A stretch of DNA of 64,000 nucleotides from the NCBI GenBank assembly GCA_028867785.1, contig JAGWFS010000002.1, positions 240,678-304,677 on the forward strand, read 5' to 3'. Under the pieces are notes generated by a model. That model had not been told where the DNA came from, did no database searches, and saw nothing but the letters and a program-made list of their open reading frames with translations. A program made the position numbers and the translations under genes. Within the stretch, counting starts at the first letter, position 1. Each line of letters starts with the position of its first letter. This DNA is from Nitrososphaerota archaeon. Lineage in GTDB: Archaea; Thermoproteota; Nitrososphaeria; Nitrososphaerales; Nitrosopumilaceae. Below are positions 54,689 to 63,793 of this stretch, piece by piece.

Positions 54689-54767
54689 TACTACTGTACT
54701 TTAAAGCCGCCATCTGTTTCCTGCATTTGATAGTGACTTTTTTAAGATACGGATTCGGTATTGTGCT

Positions 54768-55532
54768 ATGCGATTGAAAGACAAAGTAGCAATAGTAACT
54801 GGAGCATCAAGCGAGATAGGCCTCGAAATCTCAAAAAGATTTGTGGAAGAAGGTGCAAAAGTAGTCCTAATTGGAAGAAACAGGGACAAATTAGAAAAGA
54901 CACGATCCTCAATAAAAAATTACGAATCAAACACCGCTGCTATTCCGTGTGACATCACAAATGAATCTCAGGTCATCCAGACAGTTGATCAGATAAACCA
55001 GCATTATGGCAAGATAGACGTTCTTGTTAATAATGCAGGAACAATCAACGATCCAATCCATTTTCACGAAATGAAGGAATCGGATTGGGTATCATTAGTA
55101 AATGTGAATATCTTTGGTACATTCAAGATAACAAAGTCTGTACTTGTAAAGATGCTAGAAAACAAAAAAGGGTCAATCATCAATATAGGGTCCATATCTA
55201 GCGAAAGAGCAATCCCAAAAGTGCATCTGACAGTTTATTGTACGACCAAAGCTGCAATTAACATGTTTACCAAGGGTATTGCAATAGAATATGCCAGAAA
55301 AAATATTCGCTGTAATTGCGTAAATCCTGGAATAATCAACGCTGGAATGATAAAACCATATCTGGACTATCCAGAAGCAAGAAAGATTCTAGAAGATAGA
55401 CAACCCCTAAACCGGATTGGAGAACCGATCGATGTGGCAAATGCGGTGGTTTATCTGGCATCGGACGAGGCAAGCTGGATCTCAGGCGAAATACTAAACG
55501 TAGATGGCGGCAAGTCATCTTCCGAAGGATAG
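54768..55532 (+). CDS. Short-chain dehydrogenase/reductase
   Basis: 254 aa classical SDR. Cofactor motif [12 protein letters not shown] (the usual G-X3-G-X-G has Glu in it), NNAG, catalytic Ser in IGSIS and Tyr/Lys in YCTTK. C-terminal [10 protein letters not shown] and [12 protein letters not shown] are typical of FabG-like members. A TATA-like TTTTTTAAGATA lies about 28 nt upstream. Substrate unknown. Confidence 0.9.
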   Translation: MRLKDKVAIVTGASSEIGLEISKRFVEEGAKVVLIGRNRDKLEKTRSSIKNYESNTAAIPCDITNESQVIQTVDQINQHYGKIDVLVNNAGTINDPIHFHEMKESDWVSLVNVNIFGTFKITKSVLVKMLENKKGSIINIGSISSERAIPKVHLTVYCTTKAAINMFTKGIAIEYARKNIRCNCVNPGIINAGMIKPYLDYPEARKILEDRQPLNRIGEPIDVANAVVYLASDEASWISGEILNVDGGKSSSEG

Positions 55533-55662
55533 ATCGTAGACATCATTAGAAACATCGCGCCTACTTACAATCTGTTCCTGCTGACTGAAAATGACTAAAA
55601 TACAAACATGTTAACTAGTAAAATTAATCGAGGGTCTTAAATAACTATAATTCTTCGGTTAT

Positions 55663-56457
55663 TTGTTGAAAATAGGCCTATTTTCTGTGCTTTTAGTTTC
55701 TATCATGTTATTAGGTACAATTCCCGTATTTGCGCAAACTAGTACTTCAGTTACTGTGACTACCGACAAACCAGTCTATTCTGACGGTGATCAAATGACC
55801 ATATCTGGAACTGTAAACGCCCAGCTTAATGTCCCAATATCCATAGTCGTAAGGGATCCGTCAAACAATATTGTACTGATCGGTCAAGTATCTCCTGATG
55901 CAAATAATGACTATTCTACACTGGTGACTGCCGGAGGGAATCTGTGGACTGCAACAGGCAAATATGAAATTGACGTGACTTACGGGAGCAAAGATAATAC
56001 TGCAAAAACTACTTTTCTGTTCACTGGATCTCTGTCAACCATGCCTGTTGTTGTCAACGGTCAAAGCTATAACGCCACATACAAAATAACAAATGGCAAA
56101 TTATTGGGAATACTTCCAGACATCTCTACCAAATCAATCTCTATACGCATACAGCCATCTGGAAATGGCACACTGTCAATTATATTACCAAGGTCTTTGA
56201 TGGACGCAAAAAATAATGGACAAGATGGCCAATTTGTGATACAAAATAACGGCGTATCCACCTCGTTCAACGAAACAAGGACTGATGCCACTAGCCGAAC
56301 TCTTTCCATTCCTTTTGGATCTGATACAACTCAGATCACAATAATCGGTACTCAAATAGTCCCAGAGTTTGGTACCATATCAATTATGATACTTGTCATT
56401 GGCATGGCGTATGCTATTCTGCATTTTAGAACCAAGATGCAGAGTAAAATCCGGTAA
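55663..56457 (+). CDS. Exported surface protein with PEFG-CTERM anchor
   Basis: 264 aa. Signal peptide (SVLLVSIMLLGTIPVFA), a beta-sandwich domain opening with TTDKPVYSDGDQMTISGTV, a second beta region, then VPEFG, a hydrophobic helix and a basic tail. The PEFG tail is the same sorting signal as in the cupredoxin at 2821. The TTG start has CTTAAATAA about 26 nt upstream, so leaderless. The DKPVYSDGD opening occurs in related form at 21038 and 63793. Confidence 0.85.
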   Translation: MLKIGLFSVLLVSIMLLGTIPVFAQTSTSVTVTTDKPVYSDGDQMTISGTVNAQLNVPISIVVRDPSNNIVLIGQVSPDANNDYSTLVTAGGNLWTATGKYEIDVTYGSKDNTAKTTFLFTGSLSTMPVVVNGQSYNATYKITNGKLLGILPDISTKSISIRIQPSGNGTLSIILPRSLMDAKNNGQDGQFVIQNNGVSTSFNETRTDATSRTLSIPFGSDTTQITIIGTQIVPEFGTISIMILVIGMAYAILHFRTKMQSKIR

Positions 56458-56512
56458 TACGATTACTGTGCATCTCAAGCATGGTTAAACACTCTGGTAC
56501 GATGTTCGTACT

Positions 56513-56842
56513 TTAAATTGCTTTTTCATTTTCTTCGCCTGACGAAATGTCTACTGCTCGAGTCACCTGCGAGATGAATATTTTGCCGATTTTCGCATTA
56601 TCTCGTATTATGTGTATCACTTCATTTTCGTTTTTTTCTTCTACTATTATTTGAATGACGAATTTATCGTTGAATTCTGGAACGAACATTTCTGTCCCTT
56701 TCGCTGTATGAATCTTTGGATTTGTGTTCTTGCCGCGGCCCCTTACTTTCATTATTGTAATCCCTCCGACTTGGATTTTTTTTAGTCCATCACTGATTGC
56801 TTTGACATCTCCCTGTCCGACTATTACTTCAATTTTGATCAT
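56513..56842 (-). CDS. PII nitrogen-regulatory protein, copy 1
   Basis: 109 aa from ATG 56842. The trimeric PII fold is clear: IKIEVIVGQGDVKAISDGL, a T-loop (RGRGKNTNPKIHTAKGTE) and IGKIFISQV. The T-loop lacks the Tyr51 that is uridylylated in proteobacteria. The B-loop, usually TGxxGDGKIF, is shortened to NAKIGKIF. It lies near amt and should sense energy or 2-oxoglutarate and gate ammonium uptake. Confidence 0.9.
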   Translation of the reverse strand: MIKIEVIVGQGDVKAISDGLKKIQVGGITIMKVRGRGKNTNPKIHTAKGTEMFVPEFNDKFVIQIIVEEKNENEVIHIIRDNAKIGKIFISQVTRAVDISSGEENEKAI

Positions 56843-56891
56843 ATGGTGCAAATGATGTCCTGTCTAGATAACAATTGCGGCAAAGTGATTA

Positions 56892-57221
56892 CTAAATTAC
56901 ATTTTCATCTTTTTTTTCTGTCTGGATATCAAACGCTTCTACCACTGGCGTGATGAATATCTTGCCAAGTTTTGCCCTTGAACGCGCAATCTCGACTACC
57001 TCATTTTTTTTGTCGTCAGGAACTATTACTTCTAGAATGAACCTTTCGCCAAACTCTGGCGTGAAAATCTCGGTTCCCTTTGCTGCATGGATTTGCGGAT
57101 TGACTGTTTTTCCTCTTCCCCATCCCCTGTATGCTGTAATTCCACCTACTGACAATTTCTTTAACGCGTCGCTAATCGGTCTCACGTCATTTTCAGGTAA
57201 GATGATCTCTATCTTGATCAA
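56892..57221 (-). CDS. PII nitrogen-regulatory protein, copy 2
   Basis: 109 aa, TTG start at 57221. Similar to copy 1 (IKIEIILPENDVRPISDAL; T-loop WGRGKTVNPQIHAAKGTE; RAKLGKIFITPVVEAF). It also has the shortened B-loop. It diverges from amt with 116 nt between starts, the usual glnK-amt pairing in a rearranged form. The two PII genes are in tandem, 49 nt apart. Confidence 0.9.
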   Translation of the reverse strand: MIKIEIILPENDVRPISDALKKLSVGGITAYRGWGRGKTVNPQIHAAKGTEIFTPEFGERFILEVIVPDDKKNEVVEIARSRAKLGKIFITPVVEAFDIQTEKKDENVI

Positions 57222-57337
57222 AGTTGAAACAAAATTCTGATACGCATTAAAAAATCTTGTGCAAGATTCTCACAATCTGTTTTAAAATATGAAAAAGCAA
57301 TTAATTTTTATACTACTCTTTTTCTAATAGACCAATC

Positions 57338-58588
57338 TTGCCAATCGACACAGGAGACACGGCATGGATGCTGATCGCATCTAGCCTAGTACTGTTAATG
57401 ATCCCAGCATTAGGATTGTTTGAAGCTGGTCTATTGAGAAGAAAAAATACGGTTTCAGTTTTCATGCAAATCTTCTTTGGGCTGGCAATTCTCAGTGTGA
57501 TGTGGTTTACATTTGGGTTCAGCCTCTCATTTGGTCCTGATACTGGTGTTGGCCTTGTTGGAAACATGGACTGGATCTTCCTCAAAAATGTCCCATATGA
57601 TAGCGGATTGCACTATGCGCCAACAATTCCAGGAGTGTTGTTTGCAAAATTCCAGATGATGTTTGCCACTATAACCCCATTATTGTTGACAGGCGCGATA
57701 GCGGAAAGAATGAAGTTTAGCGCCTATGTCTTGTTCATTGTAGCTTGGAGCGGTCTTATCTACTATCCACTGGTCCATTGGGTATGGGGTGGTGGATGGC
57801 TAGGAAAGATGGGCGTAGTAGATTTTGCCGGTGGTATTGTGATCCACACCAGCGCAGGAATGGGAGCGCTGGCTGCTGCTTTGGCTCTTGGAAGAAGAAT
57901 GAACTATGGTCCGTCTATTATGATTCCTCACAGTATTCCTCTGGCAGTTTTAGGTTCCTCGCTTTTGTGGCTTGGATGGTTTGGATTTAACGCAGGAAGT
58001 GCATTGGCGTCAGGCAGCCTTGCCGGAAATACTATCATTAACACCCATATCGCATCGTCTGTTTCAGCCCTAATATGGGTGGGCTTGTCCTGGATGAAAA
58101 CAGGCAAACCTAGTGTAATTGCCGCAATCAATGGTGCAATTGCGGGCCTGGCCGGAATAACTCCAGCTTCTGGATATGTCAGTGTAGAGCATAGCTTCGT
58201 TATAGGAATCGCAATAGGTGTGATATCGTATTTGGGAGTGATTTTCTTCAAAGAGAAACTACACATTGATGACGCGTTAGATGTAAGCTCAGTACACGGC
58301 GTGGCAGGAATTGTTGGTTCGTTGGCAATTGGAGTCTTTGCAAGTACCGCAGTAAATGCAGCAGGACCCAACGGGTTATTGTTTGGAAACCCGCATCAAT
58401 TGCTGGTCCAGGCAATAGGAGTGGGAGTTGCAGGCGTCATGGGCTTCTTTGGAACCTTTGCCATATTGAAAGTACTGGACGTGCTCATTGGAATACGTGT
58501 GTCCCCAAAAGTGGAAGAAGCTGGATTGGATATCGAAGAGCATGCAGAACGGGCATATTCTGACGAAGACGAATTTGGCAAGATGTAG
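57338..58588 (+). CDS. amt: Ammonium transporter
   Basis: 416 aa, 11 helices expected. Twin channel histidines in VIHTSAGMGAL (TM5) and SSVHGVAGIVG (TM10); the GAIAERMKF motif is typical. No signal peptide beyond the first helix. TTG 57338 has a TTTTTATAC box about 28 nt upstream. In ammonia oxidisers such transporters feed both assimilation and energy metabolism; two PII genes lie opposite. Confidence 0.95.
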   Translation: MPIDTGDTAWMLIASSLVLLMIPALGLFEAGLLRRKNTVSVFMQIFFGLAILSVMWFTFGFSLSFGPDTGVGLVGNMDWIFLKNVPYDSGLHYAPTIPGVLFAKFQMMFATITPLLLTGAIAERMKFSAYVLFIVAWSGLIYYPLVHWVWGGGWLGKMGVVDFAGGIVIHTSAGMGALAAALALGRRMNYGPSIMIPHSIPLAVLGSSLLWLGWFGFNAGSALASGSLAGNTIINTHIASSVSALIWVGLSWMKTGKPSVIAAINGAIAGLAGITPASGYVSVEHSFVIGIAIGVISYLGVIFFKEKLHIDDALDVSSVHGVAGIVGSLAIGVFASTAVNAAGPNGLLFGNPHQLLVQAIGVGVAGVMGFFGTFAILKVLDVLIGIRVSPKVEEAGLDIEEHAERAYSDEDEFGKM

Positions 58589-58598
58589 AGGCCGAATC

Positions 58599-58718
58599 TT
58601 AGCTTATCTCGTAATTGCAGCAAAGACACTTGTATCTTATCTTTTCATGTGGTTCAATTTCAGACGATACCTCATTTTGTATCACATCCATTGGGGAGCC
58701 GCATCTTGGACAGTCCAT
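58599..58718 (-). CDS. 39-aa zinc-ribbon microprotein downstream of polB
   Basis: Cys3-X2-Cys6 (MDCPRCGS) and Cys31, Cys33, Cys34 (YKCLCCNYEIS), a minimal zinc ribbon. Its ATG is one base after the DNA polymerase stop (TGATATG), so it is translated from the polB transcript. It converges with amt, with a 10-nt gap. A role as a polymerase accessory factor is inferred from position only. Confidence 0.7.
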   Translation of the reverse strand: MDCPRCGSPMDVIQNEVSSEIEPHEKIRYKCLCCNYEIS

Positions 58719-58719
58719 A

Positions 58720-61278
58720 TCAGTTCCAAAAGAATTGGTCCAGTCCTGTTTGTTTTGGTGCTCCAATTAACGTATTAAAGTCCAAGTCCATTGACGACAA
58801 TATCTGATCAAAAGTACTTTCCATAAACTCGACATATTTTGCAGTGTCGATCTCATCTGGTCGTGCCATCTCGACAGGTTTTACGCCCGGTTTGTTCATT
58901 ATTTTTACATATGATATGATATCACCTTTTTTGATCTCTCTTGAAGACTCTAATAATTTGGCGGCACGTATGTGCTGCGGCACCGTCTTGACGTACTCTG
59001 ATGGCGACTTGCTTATCATCACATTAAATGCCAGTTCATTGAGGGGAATCTGCTTTGCCTTGAGGCGTTTGGCATACTCTGATATCATGTCTCCAATTTT
59101 CTGTTTTGACTGCGAGAATTCTGCTTCTGATTGCACATTAGACAAAATCCCGAGTATGTCGTAGAAAAGGCTTCGAATGAAAGGTGGGGTGTGGGATTTT
59201 TTTCCTGTTAAACCCTTTACATCAACTTTGCCATCTTTTTGTACCCCAAGATAGTTTTTCTTCCTTGTGCTGAAGACCACATATCTGTATTCCTTGTCAA
59301 GGTCAAGGTCTACGCCAAATTCTTCTTTTGCCCAGTCTACTATTTTCTGAATCTGTTCTCTAGTGGGACCCTTGAGAAATAAGGAATCAGTATCCCCATA
59401 CAAAACCTCAATTCCAATGGATTTGCATTTTTCAATAGTTTTCAAAATCGTAAATCTGCCTACCGCCGTAGTGGCTTCTGCAACAGGCAAACAATAGAGT
59501 GGAAATATTTCAGCTCCCATCACACCATAGCTTGCATTGAGTATGACTTTGAGCGCTTGGCTTACGACCATGTAGAGTTGTTTTTGATCCTCGCTAAGAG
59601 ATGGGTTCTTTGACAAGCTCTTGTAATAGTTTACTCGTAAATCACGCAGAGAGCCGATCAATATTGCAGTCAAACCGTCTTTTTTTAGACAGACCCAGTG
59701 GGCGGTTTCAGGAATCATGTTTTTTTTGCATTCGTCGTGGACACATCTTACAGTTTCATATGATAGGTTGCGTACTTTGATTATGCTCGGATACAGGCTG
59801 GCAAAGTCCATGACAAACACATTGAAATGTATGCCCTCTTTTGGTTCTACCACTAGTCCTCCGCGATATTTTTTGTCTTTTATCACAGCCTCTGTTGACA
59901 CGGCCCCTGATTTTTGCTCCAATTCCTCTCTTCTTGGAATCAAAAAATTGTGATTCCTGTGTTCATAGTAGAACAAACTACGAATCCACTGAGACACGCC
60001 CATTCTGGATATGTCATCAATTGGCATTCTGCCAATTCTTGTTATGACTACAAGCAAATTCATCAGCAAATCATTGTTAAAGCTAGTAAGTTTTTGTGTC
60101 AACCTTGCATCATTAAAACAATAGTGAGCCAATTCGCTCAATGAAAGATCATTGAGGTCTCCTTCGTGCCCTATTTTTGATTCATCAATAAGTCCCTCTG
60201 ATATGCTATTAAGTGAAAAATCGTTGTATTTGTGGCTAAACGCATAGATTTGAAATGAGCGATTGGAAAATGTTCTGTACAAATCAATGTGCACTCCCTG
60301 TTTTAGCGTTGCAGAGTCGCGCATCATTACGAGGGGGATGTTTTTTAATTCAATCCCAAGGCGCTCTGCTCTGTTGTATATGTACGGCATATCGAAATCG
60401 TCTCCGTTGAATGTTATCACAAAAGGATAGCTAGTCAAAACGTTAAATGCGTCTCGTATCATGTCTCCTTCTTTGTCTTCATCATAGAATGTCATCTTGA
60501 CATTGTCCGGAATATCACTAGTGCCAAGTATCTTTCCCTCCATCCTTAGAACAAATACATGATTGAAATCATTGCTACCACAAAATCCTATAGCGGTAAT
60601 TTTTTTATCGGCTATCTTGGCGTCAGGTATTCTTCCTATGTCCGATTCCACTTCGATGTCAAAGCTTATTCTTTTAATCTTTGGAATTGGCTGATTGAGG
60701 AGATTTGCCCACTGGGTTATGTGGTCTTGAAATCCTTTCTGATCGATTATCCCAACGCTTGTTATTTTATCATACAGTAGTCCCTTTAGAGCGAGTTGGA
60801 CTTCTTCTGGAATCTGATAGGAGAATTCTTTTAGCTTGCTATTTTCTATAATATAGTATCTTCCAACTATTAGCGAATTATCATACAGATAGTTTTCATA
60901 ATATTTTATGTCTGATTCCCACGTCTCTATGATGTTTCGTATGCTTTTGTCAGTCTGTGTGCCACCTATTGCTAGGGGATCTGTAACTATAATCTTTGTC
61001 AAGTCAACGGTCTTGTCCTTTATCAAATCCTGTTTTTGAAATTTTTCCAAGCCTATCACGTCTTTTCTATCCGAAAGAAACTTCAACTCTTCGGGCGCAA
61101 GTCTTGAGTAACAATACGGCTTGTGTCCCGTATTGTCTGTCCATAGCAATACTTTCTGTGATACTGGTTCATAGAATTTGAGTATGGCAAGTTTTTTCTG
61201 ACCGTCATAGGTTGCAGACACCAGCAGTGCGGGCGGCATTGTGGTAGTTACTTCGTCTACCGCTTTTGATGATTGCAT
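58720..61278 (-). CDS. polB: Family B DNA polymerase
   Basis: Replicative-type polymerase with 3'-5' exonuclease, 852 aa. Exo I motif SFDIEVESD and a TFNGDDFDMPYIY Exo II motif; polymerase motif A DFASLYPSI, motif B KVILNASYG, motif C YGDTDSLF. The C-terminus QTGLDQFF is a full PIP box (Q-X2-L-X2-F-F) for PCNA. No intein interrupts the motifs. Followed by a zinc microprotein and preceded by dCMP deaminase on the same strand. Confidence 0.97.
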   Translation of the reverse strand: MQSSKAVDEVTTTMPPALLVSATYDGQKKLAILKFYEPVSQKVLLWTDNTGHKPYCYSRLAPEELKFLSDRKDVIGLEKFQKQDLIKDKTVDLTKIIVTDPLAIGGTQTDKSIRNIIETWESDIKYYENYLYDNSLIVGRYYIIENSKLKEFSYQIPEEVQLALKGLLYDKITSVGIIDQKGFQDHITQWANLLNQPIPKIKRISFDIEVESDIGRIPDAKIADKKITAIGFCGSNDFNHVFVLRMEGKILGTSDIPDNVKMTFYDEDKEGDMIRDAFNVLTSYPFVITFNGDDFDMPYIYNRAERLGIELKNIPLVMMRDSATLKQGVHIDLYRTFSNRSFQIYAFSHKYNDFSLNSISEGLIDESKIGHEGDLNDLSLSELAHYCFNDARLTQKLTSFNNDLLMNLLVVITRIGRMPIDDISRMGVSQWIRSLFYYEHRNHNFLIPRREELEQKSGAVSTEAVIKDKKYRGGLVVEPKEGIHFNVFVMDFASLYPSIIKVRNLSYETVRCVHDECKKNMIPETAHWVCLKKDGLTAILIGSLRDLRVNYYKSLSKNPSLSEDQKQLYMVVSQALKVILNASYGVMGAEIFPLYCLPVAEATTAVGRFTILKTIEKCKSIGIEVLYGDTDSLFLKGPTREQIQKIVDWAKEEFGVDLDLDKEYRYVVFSTRKKNYLGVQKDGKVDVKGLTGKKSHTPPFIRSLFYDILGILSNVQSEAEFSQSKQKIGDMISEYAKRLKAKQIPLNELAFNVMISKSPSEYVKTVPQHIRAAKLLESSREIKKGDIISYVKIMNKPGVKPVEMARPDEIDTAKYVEFMESTFDQILSSMDLDFNTLIGAPKQTGLDQFFWN

Positions 61279-61285
61279 GCCTGTC

Positions 61286-61819
61286 TCACTTTATCAAGTT
61301 GGGGGTGGACTCTTCTAGCAAAACTCTGACCCAGTATTTCATCCTGTTTTTATCCATGACTGTGACTTCAACTTTGGCATCTTGCAAGAGTTGATAATCC
61401 GTCTCAGGATATGAATCAAGACATACAATTCTTCTAACGCCTGTTGTTATGGCCATTTTACTGCATTCCAGGCATGTCACAAAAGTGGTGTAAAGCGTTG
61501 TATCTTTCGTGCCTGCTCCTACTCCGAGAATTGCGCAGTGCATTATTGCATTTGCCTCTGCATGGTTGCATACGCATCTGTCAAGTGCTTCTCCCGACGC
61601 TATCTTTCCCTCTGCCCGTAATTGGCATCTCTTACATCCTCCCTCGTAACAGTTCTTTACTCCGGGTGGCGTCCCATTATATCCTGTGGCGATCTGTCTG
61701 TGGTCTCTTACTATTACCGCGCCAACCTGCCTTGTAATGCAGTTTGATCTTAACTTTGCAAGTTCCGCTTGAAGCATAAAGTATTCGTCCCAAGTTGGAC
61801 GTTCAAACTCTTTTTTCAC
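61286..61819 (-). CDS. Deoxycytidylate (dCMP) deaminase
   Basis: Zn enzyme that forms dUMP for dTTP synthesis, 177 aa. Zinc/catalytic motif CNHAEANAIMH and second Cys pair TCLECSKMA (the usual PCxxC has Thr in place of Pro). The extra Cys-rich loop (CYEGGCKRC) may bind another zinc, as in phage T4-type enzymes. GTG 61819. Its stop is 7 nt before polB, a sensible dNTP-replication pairing. Confidence 0.92.
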   Translation of the reverse strand: MKKEFERPTWDEYFMLQAELAKLRSNCITRQVGAVIVRDHRQIATGYNGTPPGVKNCYEGGCKRCQLRAEGKIASGEALDRCVCNHAEANAIMHCAILGVGAGTKDTTLYTTFVTCLECSKMAITTGVRRIVCLDSYPETDYQLLQDAKVEVTVMDKNRMKYWVRVLLEESTPNLIK

Positions 61820-61940
61820 AAAAGAACTGTAACTTGCTGTAATATAAGATCTACAAGAGTCTGGTATGTTAAAGTGTGAGCTCAGAGTGGCAACACGCTT
61901 GCAAGAACATTTTTACTTGTCCAAGGCAAGTTGAACATAC

Positions 61941-63443
61941 TTGAGTATCAGATGCATCGAACATCCGCTTGTCAAAAAATCAGCCATTGAATATAGGGAA
62001 TATCAAGTTAATTTGGCAAGGCAGGCAATTGCAGACAATTGTCTTGTTGTTCTTCCAACCGGTCTTGGTAAAACCGCCGTAGCCCTTCAGGTCATGGCCG
62101 AATTTCTTTCCAGGCGAACAGGCGGCGTATTATTTCTGGCACCGACAAGGGTATTGGCTCATCAACACTATGAATTTCTAAAGTCAAACCTATTAGTAGA
62201 TGACATTGCTCTCATTACTGGAGAAGACACAATAAGCAAACGAAAAAAACTATGGATAAACAGTGTGATATGCGCTACGCCAGAAATAGTCAAAAATGAT
62301 CTTGACCGTCAGCTGGTGTCACCGTCACAGTTTGTCCTTGTCATATTTGATGAGGCACACAGAACAATAGGGGATTATGCGTATGCCGGTATAGCAGAAC
62401 GATTCTCTGGCACTAATGTCAGAATGATGGGAATGACTGCCACGCTGCCAAGTGAAAGAGAAAAAGCCTCTGAAATACTTGCCATATTGAAGATCTCAAG
62501 CATTGCGCAACGTACCGAAGAAAGTCCCGATGTGGAGCCATACGTACAGCAAACAGACACTCAATGGATACGTGTTGAACTACCATATGAGATGAAGCAA
62601 ATCCAGTCCCTCATAAAATCCTCCATTGACTTGCAATATGGCGAACTTGTAAAACTTGGGCTACATTTGTCAAATACTAGGTCGTTATCTGAACTTTTGC
62701 GTGTCAGAGATTTTGTATTGCGGCAAAACCGTAGGGCTGCCAAGCCCCTTTTTACAGCGATAAGACTAATCCACGCACTGAATATCTTGGAATCACACGG
62801 TATTACGCCATTTCTGAGATTCTGTGAGCGGACAAAAGAGAAGAAAGGAGTCGGAATAAGAGACTTGTTTGAAAACAACTCAAATTTTGAGAAGGCGGTT
62901 AGACTGGCTATGACTGCACAACAAAAGGGCATAGAGCACTCAAAAATTGCAAAATTAAAAGAGATACTAGGGGAACTTACTGGAAAATCTTTGATATTTA
63001 CAAGCTACAGGGATTCTGTTGAAGTGATACATGAAAAGCTAACACAAATGAACATCCCGGCAGGATTTCTCATAGGAAAGGCTGGAGAGACTGGGCTCAA
63101 ACAGAAAAAACAGATAGAGACAGTACAAAAATTTAGAGATGGCCAATACAAGGTACTAGTTGCTACAAGGGTCGGAGAGGAGGGCCTGGATATATCTGAG
63201 GTAAACACGGTGATCTTTTTTGATAACGTTCCAAGTTCGATTCGTTATGTTCAGAGAAAAGGACGTACTGGAAGAAAAGACTATGGAAAATTGATAGTCT
63301 TGATTGCGAAGGACACTACAGACGAAACGTATTATTGGATAGGTAAACGTAAAGTGAGCGCTGCAAAGAAGATGGGTGAAAAAATGTCCAAGTTTCTTGA
63401 GAAACAAGATGTGTCAAAATCCGGCCTTGATGCCTTTCTCTAG
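61941..63443 (+). CDS. Hef/FANCM-like superfamily 2 helicase
   Basis: 500 aa. Motif I LPTGLGKTAVA, Ia APTRVLAHQ, II FDEAHRTIGDYAY, III GMTATLPS, VI QRKGRTGR. A helical insert between the lobes (RSLSELLRVRDF region) is typical of Hef. The C-terminal XPF-type nuclease of euryarchaeal Hef is absent, so this is the helicase-only form. Acts on branched DNA and stalled forks. TTG start with CATTTTTAC about 27 nt upstream. Confidence 0.92.
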   Translation: MSIRCIEHPLVKKSAIEYREYQVNLARQAIADNCLVVLPTGLGKTAVALQVMAEFLSRRTGGVLFLAPTRVLAHQHYEFLKSNLLVDDIALITGEDTISKRKKLWINSVICATPEIVKNDLDRQLVSPSQFVLVIFDEAHRTIGDYAYAGIAERFSGTNVRMMGMTATLPSEREKASEILAILKISSIAQRTEESPDVEPYVQQTDTQWIRVELPYEMKQIQSLIKSSIDLQYGELVKLGLHLSNTRSLSELLRVRDFVLRQNRRAAKPLFTAIRLIHALNILESHGITPFLRFCERTKEKKGVGIRDLFENNSNFEKAVRLAMTAQQKGIEHSKIAKLKEILGELTGKSLIFTSYRDSVEVIHEKLTQMNIPAGFLIGKAGETGLKQKKQIETVQKFRDGQYKVLVATRVGEEGLDISEVNTVIFFDNVPSSIRYVQRKGRTGRKDYGKLIVLIAKDTTDETYYWIGKRKVSAAKKMGEKMSKFLEKQDVSKSGLDAFL

Positions 63444-63487
63444 TCATGTCTAGCAATTATTTTAAAGACTAGGCAACATAGAAATTC

Positions 63488-63793
63488 ATGACTAAAATTC
63501 ATGCAGAGATAGGTATACTTCCGATAGGAACTCCAACTACAAGTCTGGGAAAGTATGTTGCACAGGGGCTGGCAAGTTTGAAAAAGATTGACGGCATACG
63601 ATACGAAACAACACCGATGGGAACCATGGTTGAGTCTGAGGATATAGACAAAATTTTTGAAGCAGCAAAATCCATTGCCAACGCAATATTTGACATGGGA
63701 ATTTTAAGGGTGGAAACAATTCTCAAGATTGATGAAAGAAGAGACAAAAATAATTCCCTTGAGGATAAACTCCGATCGATTGGCAGGTTCTGA
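63488..63793 (+). CDS. MTH1187-family thiamine-binding-type protein
   Basis: 101 aa, ferredoxin-like fold. AEIGILPIGTPTTSLGKYVA and YETTPMGTMVESED match the MTH1187/YkoF-like family thought to bind thiamine or related ligands. ATG 63488. The stop overlaps the next ATG in TGATG. Confidence 0.88.
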   Translation: MTKIHAEIGILPIGTPTTSLGKYVAQGLASLKKIDGIRYETTPMGTMVESEDIDKIFEAAKSIANAIFDMGILRVETILKIDERRDKNNSLEDKLRSIGRF

